From: Bifidobacterium sp. ESL0682
GTDB lineage: Bacteria; Actinomycetota; Actinomycetes; Actinomycetales; Bifidobacteriaceae
Direction: 5' to 3'
NCBI RefSeq assembly: GCF_029392815.1
Contig: NZ_CP113942.1
Span: 868,001 to 932,000 of the forward strand
DNA length: 64,000 bases
Below are positions 27,877 to 36,994 of the stretch, one piece after another. A program made the translations under genes and the position numbers. The first letter of the stretch is position 1, and each line of letters starts with the position of its first letter. The notes beneath the pieces were generated by a model that was not told the DNA's origin, made no database searches, and saw only the letters and a program-made list of their open reading frames with translations.

Positions 27877-30615
27877 GTGGCACAGGATCCGGATTTGATT
27901 GCACGAAGCGCCGAGGAATTGGTCGGTGATCTCAACGAGCAGCAGGCCAAGGCAGTGCAATACCGTGGGCCGGCCCTGCTCATCGGTGCAGGGGCCGGAT
28001 CAGGCAAGACTCGTGTGCTCACCCGCCGTGTGGCGTGGATTCTTTCGCAGTTCGGCGCATGGCCTAGTCAGATTCTGGCCATCACCTTCACCAACAAGGC
28101 CGCAGCCGAGATGCGTGAACGCTTGGAAACACTGATCGGGCCGGTGGCGGAACGCATGTGGATTTCGACCTTCCATTCCGCCTGCGTGCGTATTCTGCGT
28201 CGCGACGGCAAGGCCATCGGCCTCAATTCCGGCTTCTCCATTTATGACAGTGCCGACAGCCAGCGGCTCGTGAAACTTATCGCCACCAGTCTCAACATCG
28301 ATCTGAAGCGTTATACACCCCGTGCGATTCTGGGCCAGATTTCCGACTACAAGAACAAACTGGTCGGCTGGAAGGAACTGCTCAAAACCTATGCGCCGGA
28401 CTATACGCCCGGTCAGCAGGGCTACCAGCTCGGGCGTTACGACAATGCCGAGGCCCTTTACGCCGTTGTCTACTCGGAATACCAGCATCGTCTTGCCGCC
28501 GCGAACGCCGTCGATTTCGACGATCTGATTGTGCGCACCGTCGAGTTGCTGCACGACCATCCAGAAGTCGCGGATTATTATCATCACAAATTCCGTTACA
28601 TCCTGGTCGATGAGTACCAGGACACCAACCATGCCCAGTATCAGCTGGTGCGTGAGCTTTCCGGTATCGACGACCCGAATCGTCCGGCCATGGGGTCGGC
28701 AGCAGGCAACCAGCAGGCCGCAGGACGCGAAGGTCCGGCTTGGGTCACCGTCGTGGGTGATTCCGACCAGTCCATCTACGCCTTCCGTGGCGCCGACATC
28801 AGCAACATCCAGGACTTTGAGAAGGACTTCCCGGGCGCGTTGACCATCATGCTGGAGCAGAACTACCGTTCCACGCAGACTATCCTCGATGCGGCCAATG
28901 CCGTCATTGCCAAGAACACCGGTCGCAAGCCCAAGAAGCTCTGGACCGCACTGGGCAAGGGGGAGCCGATCGTCGGTTACGCGGCCGACAATGCCCAGCA
29001 GGAAGGTGCTTGGATCGCCAACGAGATTGCCAACCTGCGTACCGAGAACGGATACCGCTATTCCGACATGGCCATCATGTACCGTGCCAATGCGCAGTCC
29101 CGTGCGCTTGAGGAGGCGCTGATCAACGCCGGAATTCCTTACCAGCTGGTCGGCGGTACGAAGTTCTACGAGCGCCGTGAGGTCAAGGATGCCATCGCCT
29201 ATCTGCAGGCCATCACCAATCCGGCCGACAGTGTCAACATGCGTCGTATCATGAACACCCCAAAACGTGGGCTTGGTGCCCGTGCAGAATCCATGGTTGC
29301 GGGCTTCGCCGAAGCGCATAACGTGCCTTTCTGGAACGCTATCCAGCAGATGGACCAGATTCCTGACCTGCCCACCCGCACCCGTACCAAGCTTGGCGAA
29401 TTCCGTGACCTGATGAGCGGACTGATGCAGTTCGCAGCCGACCATGATTCCAAACCTTCCGAGATTGTGGCGGAAGTGCTCAACCAATCCAAACTGCTTG
29501 AAGAGCTGCAGCGTTCCACCGACCCGCAGGACGAGTCGCGCGTCGAGAACCTTTCGCAGTTGCAGTCCGTGGCCGCTGAGTTCGAACAGAAGACCCCGGA
29601 TGCCACGCTTTCCGGATTCCTTGAGACCACAGCGTTGGTCGCCGACTCAGACCAGCTGCCTGGCGAGGGGGAGGACTCGGGCAAGGTCACGCTGATGACC
29701 CTGCACACGGCCAAGGGACTCGAATATCCGGTCGTGTTCCTCACGGGCATGGAACAGGGCACGTTCCCGCATTCGCGCTCGCTGGAAGACGAGCAGGAGC
29801 TGAGTGAGGAACGTCGCTTGGCCTACGTTGGCATCACCCGCGCCAAGCAGCGGCTTTATGTTACTCGTGCCGCCGTGCGCTCGCAGTGGGGGCAGGCCAA
29901 CGATATGATGCCCAGCCAGTTCCTTGACGAGATTCCCGATGAACTCATCGAATGGAAGCGTCGCGAGGCTGGCGTGGAACGCATGCGTTCCGGCTGGAGT
30001 TCTGGTGGCGACGGCGATTTCGACGACGAGTTCGGTGGCTGGGACGATGACGATGACTTCTCTGCTGGTTCCACGTTCGGCAACTCGGGTTCGTCCTCTT
30101 ACGGCGGTTCACGTGGTTCCGGCCATTCTGGTTACGGCTCTTCGTATGGTGCGCATTCAGGTTACGGCTCATCTAATGGTTCCCGTTCTGGTTCGTCGTA
30201 TGGCTCGCGCTCCAGTTCACATTCCCTATATGGCTCTGGTTCCAACTACCGCAGTTCGTCATCGCATTCAGGTTACGGTTCGCATTCATCCGGTGGGTCC
30301 TCTTACGGCTCACGTTCTGGTTATGGCTCATCCTCGTATGGTTCCGGTTCTCATACCCGCGGTGGCAAAGTGACCACACGGCGGACCGCACCCAAATCCG
30401 CTTCGCGTTCGGTGCCTGCATCGGCCCTCAAAAAAGACAACAAGCTCGATATCTCCGATTTCAATATCGGCGACAAGATCACTCACGACCAGTACGGTTT
30501 GGGTACGGTCGTTGACACTCAGGACAAGGGACGCAACTCGATCATCACGGTCGACTTCGGTTCTGACGGCGTCAAACGCCTGATGCTTCGTGTCGCTCCG
30601 ATTGAAAAGCTGTGA
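27877..30615 (+). CDS. pcrA: ATP-dependent DNA helicase PcrA/UvrD
   Basis: Superfamily 1A helicase for nucleotide excision repair and removal of RNA polymerase. 912 residues from a GTG at 27877 behind AAGGGA. Motifs in order: Q-motif LNEQQAKAVQ, Walker A GAGAGSGKTRVLTRR, Ia ITFTNKAAAEMRERL, Walker B YILVDEYQDTNHAQY, III VGDSDQSIYAFRGAD, IV LEQNYRSTQTILDAAN, V TLHTAKGLEYPVVF, VI RRLAYVGITRAKQRLY. Residues about 730-830 are an almost pure Ser/Gly/Tyr linker with SGYGSS-type repeats. The last 55 residues (IGDKITHDQYGLGTVV) form the Tudor-like domain known to bind RNA polymerase. A terminator follows. Confidence 0.95.
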   Translation: MAQDPDLIARSAEELVGDLNEQQAKAVQYRGPALLIGAGAGSGKTRVLTRRVAWILSQFGAWPSQILAITFTNKAAAEMRERLETLIGPVAERMWISTFHSACVRILRRDGKAIGLNSGFSIYDSADSQRLVKLIATSLNIDLKRYTPRAILGQISDYKNKLVGWKELLKTYAPDYTPGQQGYQLGRYDNAEALYAVVYSEYQHRLAAANAVDFDDLIVRTVELLHDHPEVADYYHHKFRYILVDEYQDTNHAQYQLVRELSGIDDPNRPAMGSAAGNQQAAGREGPAWVTVVGDSDQSIYAFRGADISNIQDFEKDFPGALTIMLEQNYRSTQTILDAANAVIAKNTGRKPKKLWTALGKGEPIVGYAADNAQQEGAWIANEIANLRTENGYRYSDMAIMYRANAQSRALEEALINAGIPYQLVGGTKFYERREVKDAIAYLQAITNPADSVNMRRIMNTPKRGLGARAESMVAGFAEAHNVPFWNAIQQMDQIPDLPTRTRTKLGEFRDLMSGLMQFAADHDSKPSEIVAEVLNQSKLLEELQRSTDPQDESRVENLSQLQSVAAEFEQKTPDATLSGFLETTALVADSDQLPGEGEDSGKVTLMTLHTAKGLEYPVVFLTGMEQGTFPHSRSLEDEQELSEERRLAYVGITRAKQRLYVTRAAVRSQWGQANDMMPSQFLDEIPDELIEWKRREAGVERMRSGWSSGGDGDFDDEFGGWDDDDDFSAGSTFGNSGSSSYGGSRGSGHSGYGSSYGAHSGYGSSNGSRSGSSYGSRSSSHSLYGSGSNYRSSSSHSGYGSHSSGGSSYGSRSGYGSSSYGSGSHTRGGKVTTRRTAPKSASRSVPASALKKDNKLDISDFNIGDKITHDQYGLGTVVDTQDKGRNSIITVDFGSDGVKRLMLRVAPIEKL

Positions 30616-30696
30616 ATGAATTTCTGGGCTTTTGCAGGAAAGCCCTAAGCGTTCGAGCCTTTGAACTCTAAAGGGACTCGTGGTTCGTTTCAAGTA

Positions 30697-30734
30697 ATGG
30701 CCTACATTGTTTTGCACAATGTAGGCCATTTTTC
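30697..30734 (+). terminator. pcrA terminator
   Basis: Perfect 14-bp arms ATGGCCTACATTGT (30697-30710) and ACAATGTAGGCCAT (30716-30729), then TTTTTCG. Confidence 0.92.
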
Positions 30735-30804
30735 GTTTGACCATGTTCATGAAAAATGTTGATTCCGTCGTACTTTAGAGAGAACAAAAGTTCAACCTCA
30801 AAAC

Positions 30805-30842
30805 TTTACATTTGTAAAAAAGGTGATACGCTAACAATTGTT
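30805..30842 (+). promoter_or_regulatory. candidate operator/promoter of the nucleoside operon
   Basis: TTTACATTTGTAAA (30805-30818) has perfect TTTACA/TGTAAA arms; its left half could be a -35 with TACGCT 16 bases later. AACAATTGTT (30833-30842) is a second perfect palindrome. Both lie about 60-95 bases before the first gene of an operon that encodes its own SorC/DeoR-type regulator, so they are plausible binding sites for it. Confidence 0.4.
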
Positions 30843-30899
30843 CGGCCGATGAGACCGGATTGCAGTCACAAAACTTTTTAATGGCGAAAGGATTTGTAT

Positions 30900-31649
30900 A
30901 TGGACGAACAAGAGAGTTTCCAAGGCAATTACATTCAATGGCTTGGTGCAGAATTTAAGAAGATCAATCTGGTTGCTACGATAATCTGGTTCTTTGGCAT
31001 TGGATTCCAGACGGCGCTGTTGGTCACCAACCCCATCACATGGCAGGCTATCATCACTTATCTGGCGACTGTGGTCGGCTTGGGTTGTACTGTCTACATG
31101 ATGGTGGGTGCACCTATTAACGGGCTTCTCGGCTTGATCAGTGCCTTTGGCTTCATAACGGTTAATCTATTTGCTCACCATTGGTGGAGCGTCGTCGATC
31201 AGATTATCTTCGCATGCGCCATCGATATCCCTCTGATGATGAAGTGGAGGACTTGGGGCGAAGATTTCGGCGCAAAGGTTCGCAAACTGCATCTCAAGGG
31301 TTGGATGGTCACCATCGCGGCCATCGTCGTCGAATGGATTATTCTCTTCCAGGTTGCCCGTATCCTCAAGGATTCTCAGCCGGCAGTCGATGCCCTCGTG
31401 CTTTCCTTCGGAGCTACGGCTTCGGTGCTGTGCGTGATGCATGTTTCCAACACCTACACTCTGTGGCTCGCTGAAGATATTGTCAACGTTATCCTTTGGT
31501 TCTATGCGCTCAAGGATGGCTACAGCCCTTCAGCTCTGCCGATGCTCATCAGCACGCTCATGTATACTGCCACCGCGATTTACGGACAGTTCTTCAGCAT
31601 CTGGCATAAGGCAGGCAAAGCCAACGGAGAAGTTGCTCTAGAGAAATAA
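30900..31649 (+). CDS. PnuC-like membrane transporter, probably for nucleosides
   Basis: 249-residue integral membrane protein with about seven hydrophobic segments. AAAGGA precedes the ATG at 30900, two codons inside a TTG-started frame. QWLGAEFKKINLVATIIWFF near the N-terminus and the helical pattern resemble the PnuC vitamin/nucleoside transporter fold. It is the first gene of a cluster with deoC, deoB, deoD and a pyrimidine nucleoside phosphorylase. PnuC relatives in such clusters have been proposed to import deoxynucleosides rather than nicotinamide riboside. Family membership is a moderate call; the substrate is inferred from context. Confidence 0.7.
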   Translation: MDEQESFQGNYIQWLGAEFKKINLVATIIWFFGIGFQTALLVTNPITWQAIITYLATVVGLGCTVYMMVGAPINGLLGLISAFGFITVNLFAHHWWSVVDQIIFACAIDIPLMMKWRTWGEDFGAKVRKLHLKGWMVTIAAIVVEWIILFQVARILKDSQPAVDALVLSFGATASVLCVMHVSNTYTLWLAEDIVNVILWFYALKDGYSPSALPMLISTLMYTATAIYGQFFSIWHKAGKANGEVALEK

Positions 31650-31743
31650 TTTTTGATTGAGCCGCTCATTGAAGATGATGAAGTATTCGTCCTTTACACT
31701 AAAGTGGCTCTGTTTTCATTCAACAAGATTAGGGATAGATAAA

Positions 31744-32412
31744 ATGAACAAATCAACACTGGCCAAGTACATCGATCACACCTACCTCAAGGCTAATGCG
31801 ACCAAGGCGGATATCCTCCAGACCTGTGCCGAAGCCAAGCAATACAACACAGCTTCCGTGTGTGTCAACGCCTATTGGGCTGCATTAGTGACCGAACAGC
31901 TGGCCGGCACCGACATCAACACGTGCTGCGTCGTCGGCTTCCCGCTCGGAGCGACAAGCACCGCCTCCAAGGTTTATGAAGCTCAGCAGGCGATCAAGGA
32001 CGGCGCCGAGGAAATCGACATGGTCATCAACATCGGCGAGCTGATCGCCGGCGAGGACAACAATGTCGAAGCCGACATCAAGGCCGTTGCCGATGCCGTA
32101 CACGCTTCCGGTAAGCTTCTGAAGGTCATCATCGAGACCTCGTTCCTCGACCACGACCAGAAGGTGCGTGCCTGCCAGCTCAGTGAAAAGGCGGGTGCCG
32201 ATTTCGTCAAGACCTCCACCGGTTTCAGCTCGGCCGGAGCCAAGGCTGAGGATGTCGCGTTGATGCGCCAGACCGTTGGCGATCGTTTGGGTGTCAAGGC
32301 GTCCGGCGGTATTCACAGCTATGAGGATGCCATGAGGATGATTGAAGCTGGCGCCAGCCGTCTGGGTGTCAGCGCGACCGTCAAGATTCTTGAAGGAGCC
32401 GAAGAGGACTGA
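31744..32412 (+). CDS. deoC: deoxyribose-phosphate aldolase
   Basis: Cleaves 2-deoxyribose-5-phosphate to acetaldehyde and glyceraldehyde-3-phosphate, feeding nucleoside sugar into glycolysis. 222 residues from the ATG at 31744 ([20 protein letters not shown]); the longer upstream frame is not conserved. The catalytic Lys residues are in [11 protein letters not shown] and [14 protein letters not shown], with [16 protein letters not shown] and [13 protein letters not shown] typical of the short bacterial DeoC. It is followed two bases later by deoB. Confidence 0.95.
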   Translation: MNKSTLAKYIDHTYLKANATKADILQTCAEAKQYNTASVCVNAYWAALVTEQLAGTDINTCCVVGFPLGATSTASKVYEAQQAIKDGAEEIDMVINIGELIAGEDNNVEADIKAVADAVHASGKLLKVIIETSFLDHDQKVRACQLSEKAGADFVKTSTGFSSAGAKAEDVALMRQTVGDRLGVKASGGIHSYEDAMRMIEAGASRLGVSATVKILEGAEED

Positions 32413-32414
32413 TC

Positions 32415-33602
32415 ATGAAATACAATCGTATTTTTGGGTTGGTGATGGATTCGATCGGTACCGGCGCAGCACCCGATGCTGCGAAGTTCGGCGACGAGGG
32501 GTCCGACACCTTGGGAACCATCGGCAAGTTTTTCGATGGCAAGTTGAGGCTGCCGAATTTTGCAAGACTGGGCATCTCGAATCTGAGAGACACGCCGATC
32601 GAAGGCGTCCCCGCGGCTGAACATCCCATCGGTTGCTTCGGCAAGATGGAAGAGGTCTCGGTGAGTAAGGACAGCATGTCCGGTCACTGGGAAATGATGG
32701 GACTCCCGGTCACCCAGAAGCTGAGCTACTTCCCGAACGGTTTTCCCGATGACCTTCTCGATCCGATTTCAAAATTCTCCGGACGAAAGATCGTTGGTAA
32801 CCGTCCTGAATCAGGTACGCAGATTCTTGAAGAGCTCGGCGAGCATCAGATGGAGACGGGCGACCTGATCATCTACACGTCCGGTGATTCCGTCCTGCAG
32901 ATTGCAGCGCATGAAGACATTATTCCCGTTAAGGAACTCTATAGGATTTCCGAATATGCACGCAGTCTCGTCAATGGCCCGAAATACCTCGTCGGCCGCA
33001 TTATCGCACGGCCGTATGTCGGCAGCGGTAAGGGGCATTTCACTCGTACTGCGAACCGTCATGACTTTACGCTCAAACCGCTGGGCGAGACCGATCTCGA
33101 CAAGCTGCAGCAAGCTGGTTTCAAGACCATCGGCATCGGTAAGGTCAACGATATTTTCTCCGGAGAAGGTATCGACGAAGGCTATCACAATCAGAGCAAT
33201 ATGGATGGCATGGATCATCTTGACCATGTTATGACGCAGGACTTCACCGGTTTCTGCTTCACCAATCTGGTCGATTTCGATGCCATGTATGGCCACCGAC
33301 GCAACCCTGAAGGCGATGGACAGGCCTTGATGGATCTGGATCGTCGTTTGGGTACAGTCATCGACAATATGCGTGACGATGATCTGCTGATGATTACGGC
33401 GGACCATGGTAACGACCCATGTTTCAAGGGAACTGACCATACCCGGGAATACGTTCCGCTGCTAGCCTACTCGCCGAGCATGAAGCACCCGCAAAGTCTC
33501 GGTACCCGCACGACCTTCTCCGATTACGGCGCCACCGTTCTCGACAATTTCGGCGTGAAAACTGATATGCCGGGCACCAGCTTCCTGTCGGAGCTCAACT
33601 GA
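32415..33602 (+). CDS. deoB: phosphopentomutase
   Basis: Moves phosphate between C1 and C5 of ribose and deoxyribose, linking the phosphorylases to DeoC. 395 residues. Metal-binding alkaline-phosphatase-superfamily motifs are GLVMDSIGTGAAPDA at the N-terminus, the phosphorylated site in SKDSMSGHWEMMG, and LLMITADHGNDPCFKGTDH near the C-terminus. The start is two bases after the deoC stop, so translation is probably coupled. A strong hairpin follows before deoD. Confidence 0.95.
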   Translation: MKYNRIFGLVMDSIGTGAAPDAAKFGDEGSDTLGTIGKFFDGKLRLPNFARLGISNLRDTPIEGVPAAEHPIGCFGKMEEVSVSKDSMSGHWEMMGLPVTQKLSYFPNGFPDDLLDPISKFSGRKIVGNRPESGTQILEELGEHQMETGDLIIYTSGDSVLQIAAHEDIIPVKELYRISEYARSLVNGPKYLVGRIIARPYVGSGKGHFTRTANRHDFTLKPLGETDLDKLQQAGFKTIGIGKVNDIFSGEGIDEGYHNQSNMDGMDHLDHVMTQDFTGFCFTNLVDFDAMYGHRRNPEGDGQALMDLDRRLGTVIDNMRDDDLLMITADHGNDPCFKGTDHTREYVPLLAYSPSMKHPQSLGTRTTFSDYGATVLDNFGVKTDMPGTSFLSELN

Positions 33603-33629
33603 TCTCAGTCTAGGCAGCATAAACATATC

Positions 33630-33693
33630 GGTATCAATTTCGACGTACCATCTCGACGTTTTCAACGGAGCATGGTACGTCGGAATTGATACC
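33630..33693 (+). terminator. 21-bp hairpin inside the nucleoside operon (partial terminator?)
   Basis: Arms at 33630-33650 and 33673-33693 pair over 21 positions with one G-U type mismatch, with a 22-base loop, followed by AGAATTAATATTTTTAG. It lies between deoB and deoD, where it could lower distal expression or protect transcript ends. Confidence 0.65.
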
Positions 33694-33753
33694 AGAATTA
33701 ATATTTTTAGCCACTTTCGATAAGTGGCTGATGCAAATTAAAGGAGATTTGTG

Positions 33754-34464
33754 ATGAGCACTCACATTGATGCACAACGCGGCGATATCGCGGAAACCGT
33801 ATTGATGCCCGGAGACCCGTTGCGTGCCAAGTATATTGCGGAGAACTTCCTGACTGACCCCAAGCGTTACAACACCGTGCGCAACGCGTTCGGCTACACC
33901 GGCACGTATAAGGGCAAGCCCGTTTCCGTGCAGGCCACAGGCATGGGCATTCCCTCGCTGTCGATCTACACCACCGAACTCATCAAGGACTTCGGAGTGA
34001 AGAACCTGATTCGTGTCGGATCCTGCGGGGGATTAGGCAAGGACGTCAAACTTCGCGACATCCTCATAGCTCAAAGCGCCAGCACTGATTCTTCCATCAT
34101 TCACAACACCTTCGGCCAAGGTGTCTATTTCGCACCCACTGCCGATTTCGGTCTGCTTGAGGATTCTTACCAGGTGGCGAAGGCCAAGGGAATCTCGGTG
34201 AAAGTCGGCAACATTCTCTCCGAAGATCGTTTCTACGATGATGAGCTCGATATCAATAAGCTCGCCGATTACGGCATCATGGGTGCCGAGATGGAGGCTG
34301 CGGGCCTTTACCTGCTTGCCGCGAAGCACCATGTCAAGGCGTTGGCCATTTCAACCGTCAGCGATATGATTGGCACCAATGAGGGCCTGAGCGCCGAAGA
34401 GCGTGCGACCACTTTCAACGAAATGATTGAAATCTGCCTGGAGGTGGCTTATCAGCAGTCATGA
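33754..34464 (+). CDS. deoD: purine-nucleoside phosphorylase, DeoD type
   Basis: Phosphorolysis of purine ribo- and deoxyribonucleosides to base and sugar-1-phosphate. 236 residues. AAAGGAG precedes the ATG at 33754 (MSTHIDAQRGDIAETVLMPG); a GTG just before it is not used. Family marks are DPLRAKYIAENFL, GMGIPSLSIYTTEL, LIRVGSCGGLG, GAEMEAAGLYLLA and the catalytic Asp in STVSDMIGTNE, which separates the hexameric DeoD class from trimeric PNPs. Its last bases overlap the start of the regulator gene (ATGA). Confidence 0.94.
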   Translation: MSTHIDAQRGDIAETVLMPGDPLRAKYIAENFLTDPKRYNTVRNAFGYTGTYKGKPVSVQATGMGIPSLSIYTTELIKDFGVKNLIRVGSCGGLGKDVKLRDILIAQSASTDSSIIHNTFGQGVYFAPTADFGLLEDSYQVAKAKGISVKVGNILSEDRFYDDELDINKLADYGIMGAEMEAAGLYLLAAKHHVKALAISTVSDMIGTNEGLSAEERATTFNEMIEICLEVAYQQS

Positions 34465-35414
34465 GTGAGCGATACGACAAGAAGAAGCTGAAACAGAGCA
34501 TCACCGCTGCCAGACTGTACTACGAGGACGGTCTCGGACAGACCGAAATTGCGCACAGTATGGGGGTTTCGAGGCCGACGGTTTCCCGACTGCTGAAGAT
34601 GGCGAGGGAAACCGGGGTTCTCAAGATTGAGATTGACAATCCCTTCGTCGATGCTGGAGATCTCAACGAGCAGCTAATCGAGAAATACCATCGTGATATC
34701 TACGTTGTGCCCAACAATTACAACGGCGAGGTCTCCACATTGGCCAGTATCGGTGCTTATACCGCGCAATATCTGATGCAGTTGATCAAGCCTGGTGACA
34801 TTATCGGCTTGGGATGGGGCAAAACGATTCATTCTGTCACTACCCATTTGGATAGGCATCCGGTAGAGGATACTACGGTCGTTCAGCTCAAGGGCGGCAT
34901 CAATATCCGCTATCAGGACACGTATGCTGATGAAAGTGTCACTGAACTGGCTTCGGCTTTGGGCGCGACTGTGCATTTCCTTCCCTTGCCACCGTTTTTC
35001 GACAGTAAGGTGACCAAGGAAATCGTGGAACGTGATCGCTTCATCAAGCAGACGCTCGAGCTTGGCAAAAAGGCCAATATCGCCCTTTACAGCGTCGGCA
35101 CCGTGCGCAACGATGCGTTGCTGTTTCAGCTTGGATATTTCAATGCAAAGCAAAAAGCCGCGTTGAAGCAGACTGCCGTAGGCGATGCTGTGTCGCGTTT
35201 TATCGATAAGGACGGCAAGATCGTCAATGAGGATTTGAACGATCGGACCGTCGGAATCGGGCTGGCGGACCTAAAGAACAAGGAACACTCGATTGTGGTG
35301 GCTGCCGGGATTCTCAAGGCTCCTGTCATCCACGCGGTGATGAAGGCTGGGTATGCCAATGAATTCATCGTCGATCAGGCGATAGCCCAGGAATTATTAA
35401 CTTATGAAGATTGA
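34461..35414 (+). CDS. SorC-family transcriptional regulator of the nucleoside operon (DeoR-like)
   Basis: 317 residues with an N-terminal helix-turn-helix (AARLYYEDGLGQTEIAHSMG, then VSRPTVSRLLKMARETGVL) and a C-terminal sugar-phosphate-sensing domain with IIGLGWGKTIHSVTTHL and VVQLKGGINI. This is the SorC architecture of Bacillus DeoR, which is relieved by deoxyribose-5-phosphate. The ATG overlaps the deoD stop, so both are translated from one message. Its place inside the operon suggests self-regulation through the palindromes at 30805-30842. The effector is inferred. Confidence 0.87.
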   Translation: MSERYDKKKLKQSITAARLYYEDGLGQTEIAHSMGVSRPTVSRLLKMARETGVLKIEIDNPFVDAGDLNEQLIEKYHRDIYVVPNNYNGEVSTLASIGAYTAQYLMQLIKPGDIIGLGWGKTIHSVTTHLDRHPVEDTTVVQLKGGINIRYQDTYADESVTELASALGATVHFLPLPPFFDSKVTKEIVERDRFIKQTLELGKKANIALYSVGTVRNDALLFQLGYFNAKQKAALKQTAVGDAVSRFIDKDGKIVNEDLNDRTVGIGLADLKNKEHSIVVAAGILKAPVIHAVMKAGYANEFIVDQAIAQELLTYED

Positions 35415-35426
35415 GGTGTGGTAACG

Positions 35427-36725
35427 ATGCGAATGGTTGATGTTATCGACAAGAAAAGGAACGGCGGAGAGCTGAGCGACGAGGAGATCAAATTCTTCGT
35501 CGACGGTGTGGTCAGCGGGGAGATTCCCGATTACCAGACCAGCGCCCTGTTGATGTCGATTTATTTCAAGGATATGAACGATCACGAGCGCTCCCAGCTT
35601 ACGCTGGACATGATGAACTCGGGTGACCGACTTGACCTTTCGAGTATTCCGGGCATCAAGGTGGACAAGCATTCTACCGGAGGGGTCGGCGATAAAGTGA
35701 GCCTGCCACTCGCTGCCATGGTAGCGGCTACCGGCATTCCTGTCCCGATGATTTCAGGGCGCGGTCTGGGCCACACCGGCGGAACGCTTGACAAGCTTGA
35801 AGCCATCCCGGGTTATCAGGTCGAAATCAGTGAAGAGGACTTCATCGATCAGGTCAAGCGCGAAAAGCTGGCGATTATCGGCGCGACGGGCAACATCGCT
35901 CCTGCGGACAAGAAAATATATGCTTTGCGTGACGTCACGGACACGGTTGATTCGATTCCGCTGATCGCCAGCTCCATCATGAGTAAGAAGATCGCCTCCG
36001 GCACCGACGCTTTGGTCATCGATGTCAAAACCGGGGCCGGTGCGTTCATGAAGACACTGCCGGAGTCTGAGGAACTGGCGAAGGCTTTGGTCGAGATCGG
36101 CAAGGGTGTCGGCATGCAATGCATGGCCGTCATCTCGGACATGAACCAGCCGCTGGGCCGCAAGGTCGGCAACACCCTCGAGATTGAGGAGACTCTCGAC
36201 ACCCTGAAAGGCAAAGGTCCCAAGGACCTGCTTGAGCTGGTGCTCACTCTGGGCAGTTACATGGTCGTTCTGGGCAAGAAAGCGGACAACGAAGACGAAG
36301 CGCGAGCCATGCTCGAGAAGACCATCGAAGATGGTTCGGCGCTTGACCGATTCCGTGCCATGGTCGTCGCCCAAGGCGGCGACGGACGAGTCATCGACGA
36401 TTACAGCATCATGCCTCACGCGAAATACCGCATCGAATTGCCGGCCAAGAGCAGCGGCTATGTTTCGCAGATGCTTGCCGATGAGGTCGGCATCGCCAGC
36501 ATGAAGCTCGGCGGCGGACGTGAGAAGGCCGATGACAAGCTCAATTACGGTGTCGGCATTGAGCTCAACAAGAAGGTCGGCGATCAGGTTGAGCAAGGGG
36601 AATCCTTGCTGACTATCTGCAGCGACCGTGAGGATGTCGACGACATCAAGGAACTGTTGTATAGCTGCATCAAGATCGGCGACAAGGCCGAACCTTATCC
36701 GATGATTTACAAGATCATCAAGTAG
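35427..36725 (+). CDS. pyrimidine-nucleoside/thymidine phosphorylase
   Basis: 432 residues; phosphorolysis of thymidine, deoxyuridine and perhaps uridine to base and sugar-1-phosphate. The start is the ATG at 35427 ([20 protein letters not shown]), with GAGGTG upstream; a GTG three codons earlier is less likely. The signature [20 protein letters not shown] and [18 protein letters not shown] give the phosphate and nucleoside sites, [20 protein letters not shown] closes the site, and the C-terminal domain has [18 protein letters not shown]. Whether it is a thymidine-specific (DeoA) or general (Pdp) enzyme is not decided. It is the last gene of the cluster. Confidence 0.9.
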   Translation: MRMVDVIDKKRNGGELSDEEIKFFVDGVVSGEIPDYQTSALLMSIYFKDMNDHERSQLTLDMMNSGDRLDLSSIPGIKVDKHSTGGVGDKVSLPLAAMVAATGIPVPMISGRGLGHTGGTLDKLEAIPGYQVEISEEDFIDQVKREKLAIIGATGNIAPADKKIYALRDVTDTVDSIPLIASSIMSKKIASGTDALVIDVKTGAGAFMKTLPESEELAKALVEIGKGVGMQCMAVISDMNQPLGRKVGNTLEIEETLDTLKGKGPKDLLELVLTLGSYMVVLGKKADNEDEARAMLEKTIEDGSALDRFRAMVVAQGGDGRVIDDYSIMPHAKYRIELPAKSSGYVSQMLADEVGIASMKLGGGREKADDKLNYGVGIELNKKVGDQVEQGESLLTICSDREDVDDIKELLYSCIKIGDKAEPYPMIYKIIK

Positions 36726-36749
36726 TAATCTCGGTTTGATTCGTAGTAG

Positions 36750-36781
36750 CGTGTGCCTTGTCCATCTCGACGGGGCACACG
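36750..36781 (+). terminator. terminator of the nucleoside operon
   Basis: Arms CGTGTGCC (36750-36757) and GGCACACG (36774-36781), extended by partial pairing inward. It starts 24 bases after the phosphorylase stop. There is no T tract, so strength is uncertain. Confidence 0.6.
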
Positions 36782-36795
36782 TCCATAGTCTGCGA

Positions 36796-36994
36796 GTAAA
36801 ATGATGGTTTGTGTCTGCCATGAGGTGGGCATTATCTGGAGTCTTAGCCCATCAGTGGGTCGGCGATGTGTTCGGCAAAACGAGGATATCGTTGGCGCTT
36901 GGCGCCTTGAAGCACTGGAGAGGCCCGGCTCAGCGCGGTTTCGCATGATTCCGCGTTCCGTTCAGATAACGACAGAATACAAAGGAACAACAGA
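36796..36994 (+). promoter_or_regulatory. candidate rpsD promoter and long leader
   Basis: TAAAAT at about 36797 may be a -10. It leaves an untranslated leader of some 185 bases with several short self-complementary stretches (GGCGCTTGGCGCC near 36894). S4 represses its own or its operon's translation in other bacteria, so an autoregulatory leader is possible. No known S4 leader fold was matched. Confidence 0.35.

Noticed and set aside
30060-30360. A CRISPR-like or tandem DNA repeat
   Set aside because: The repeats are imperfect, lie inside the pcrA frame and reflect Ser/Tyr/Gly codons. There are no spacers or cas genes.
30900-31649. Calling the PnuC-like gene a nicotinamide riboside transporter
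   Set aside because: No NAD-related gene is nearby, and the operon is devoted to deoxynucleoside breakdown.
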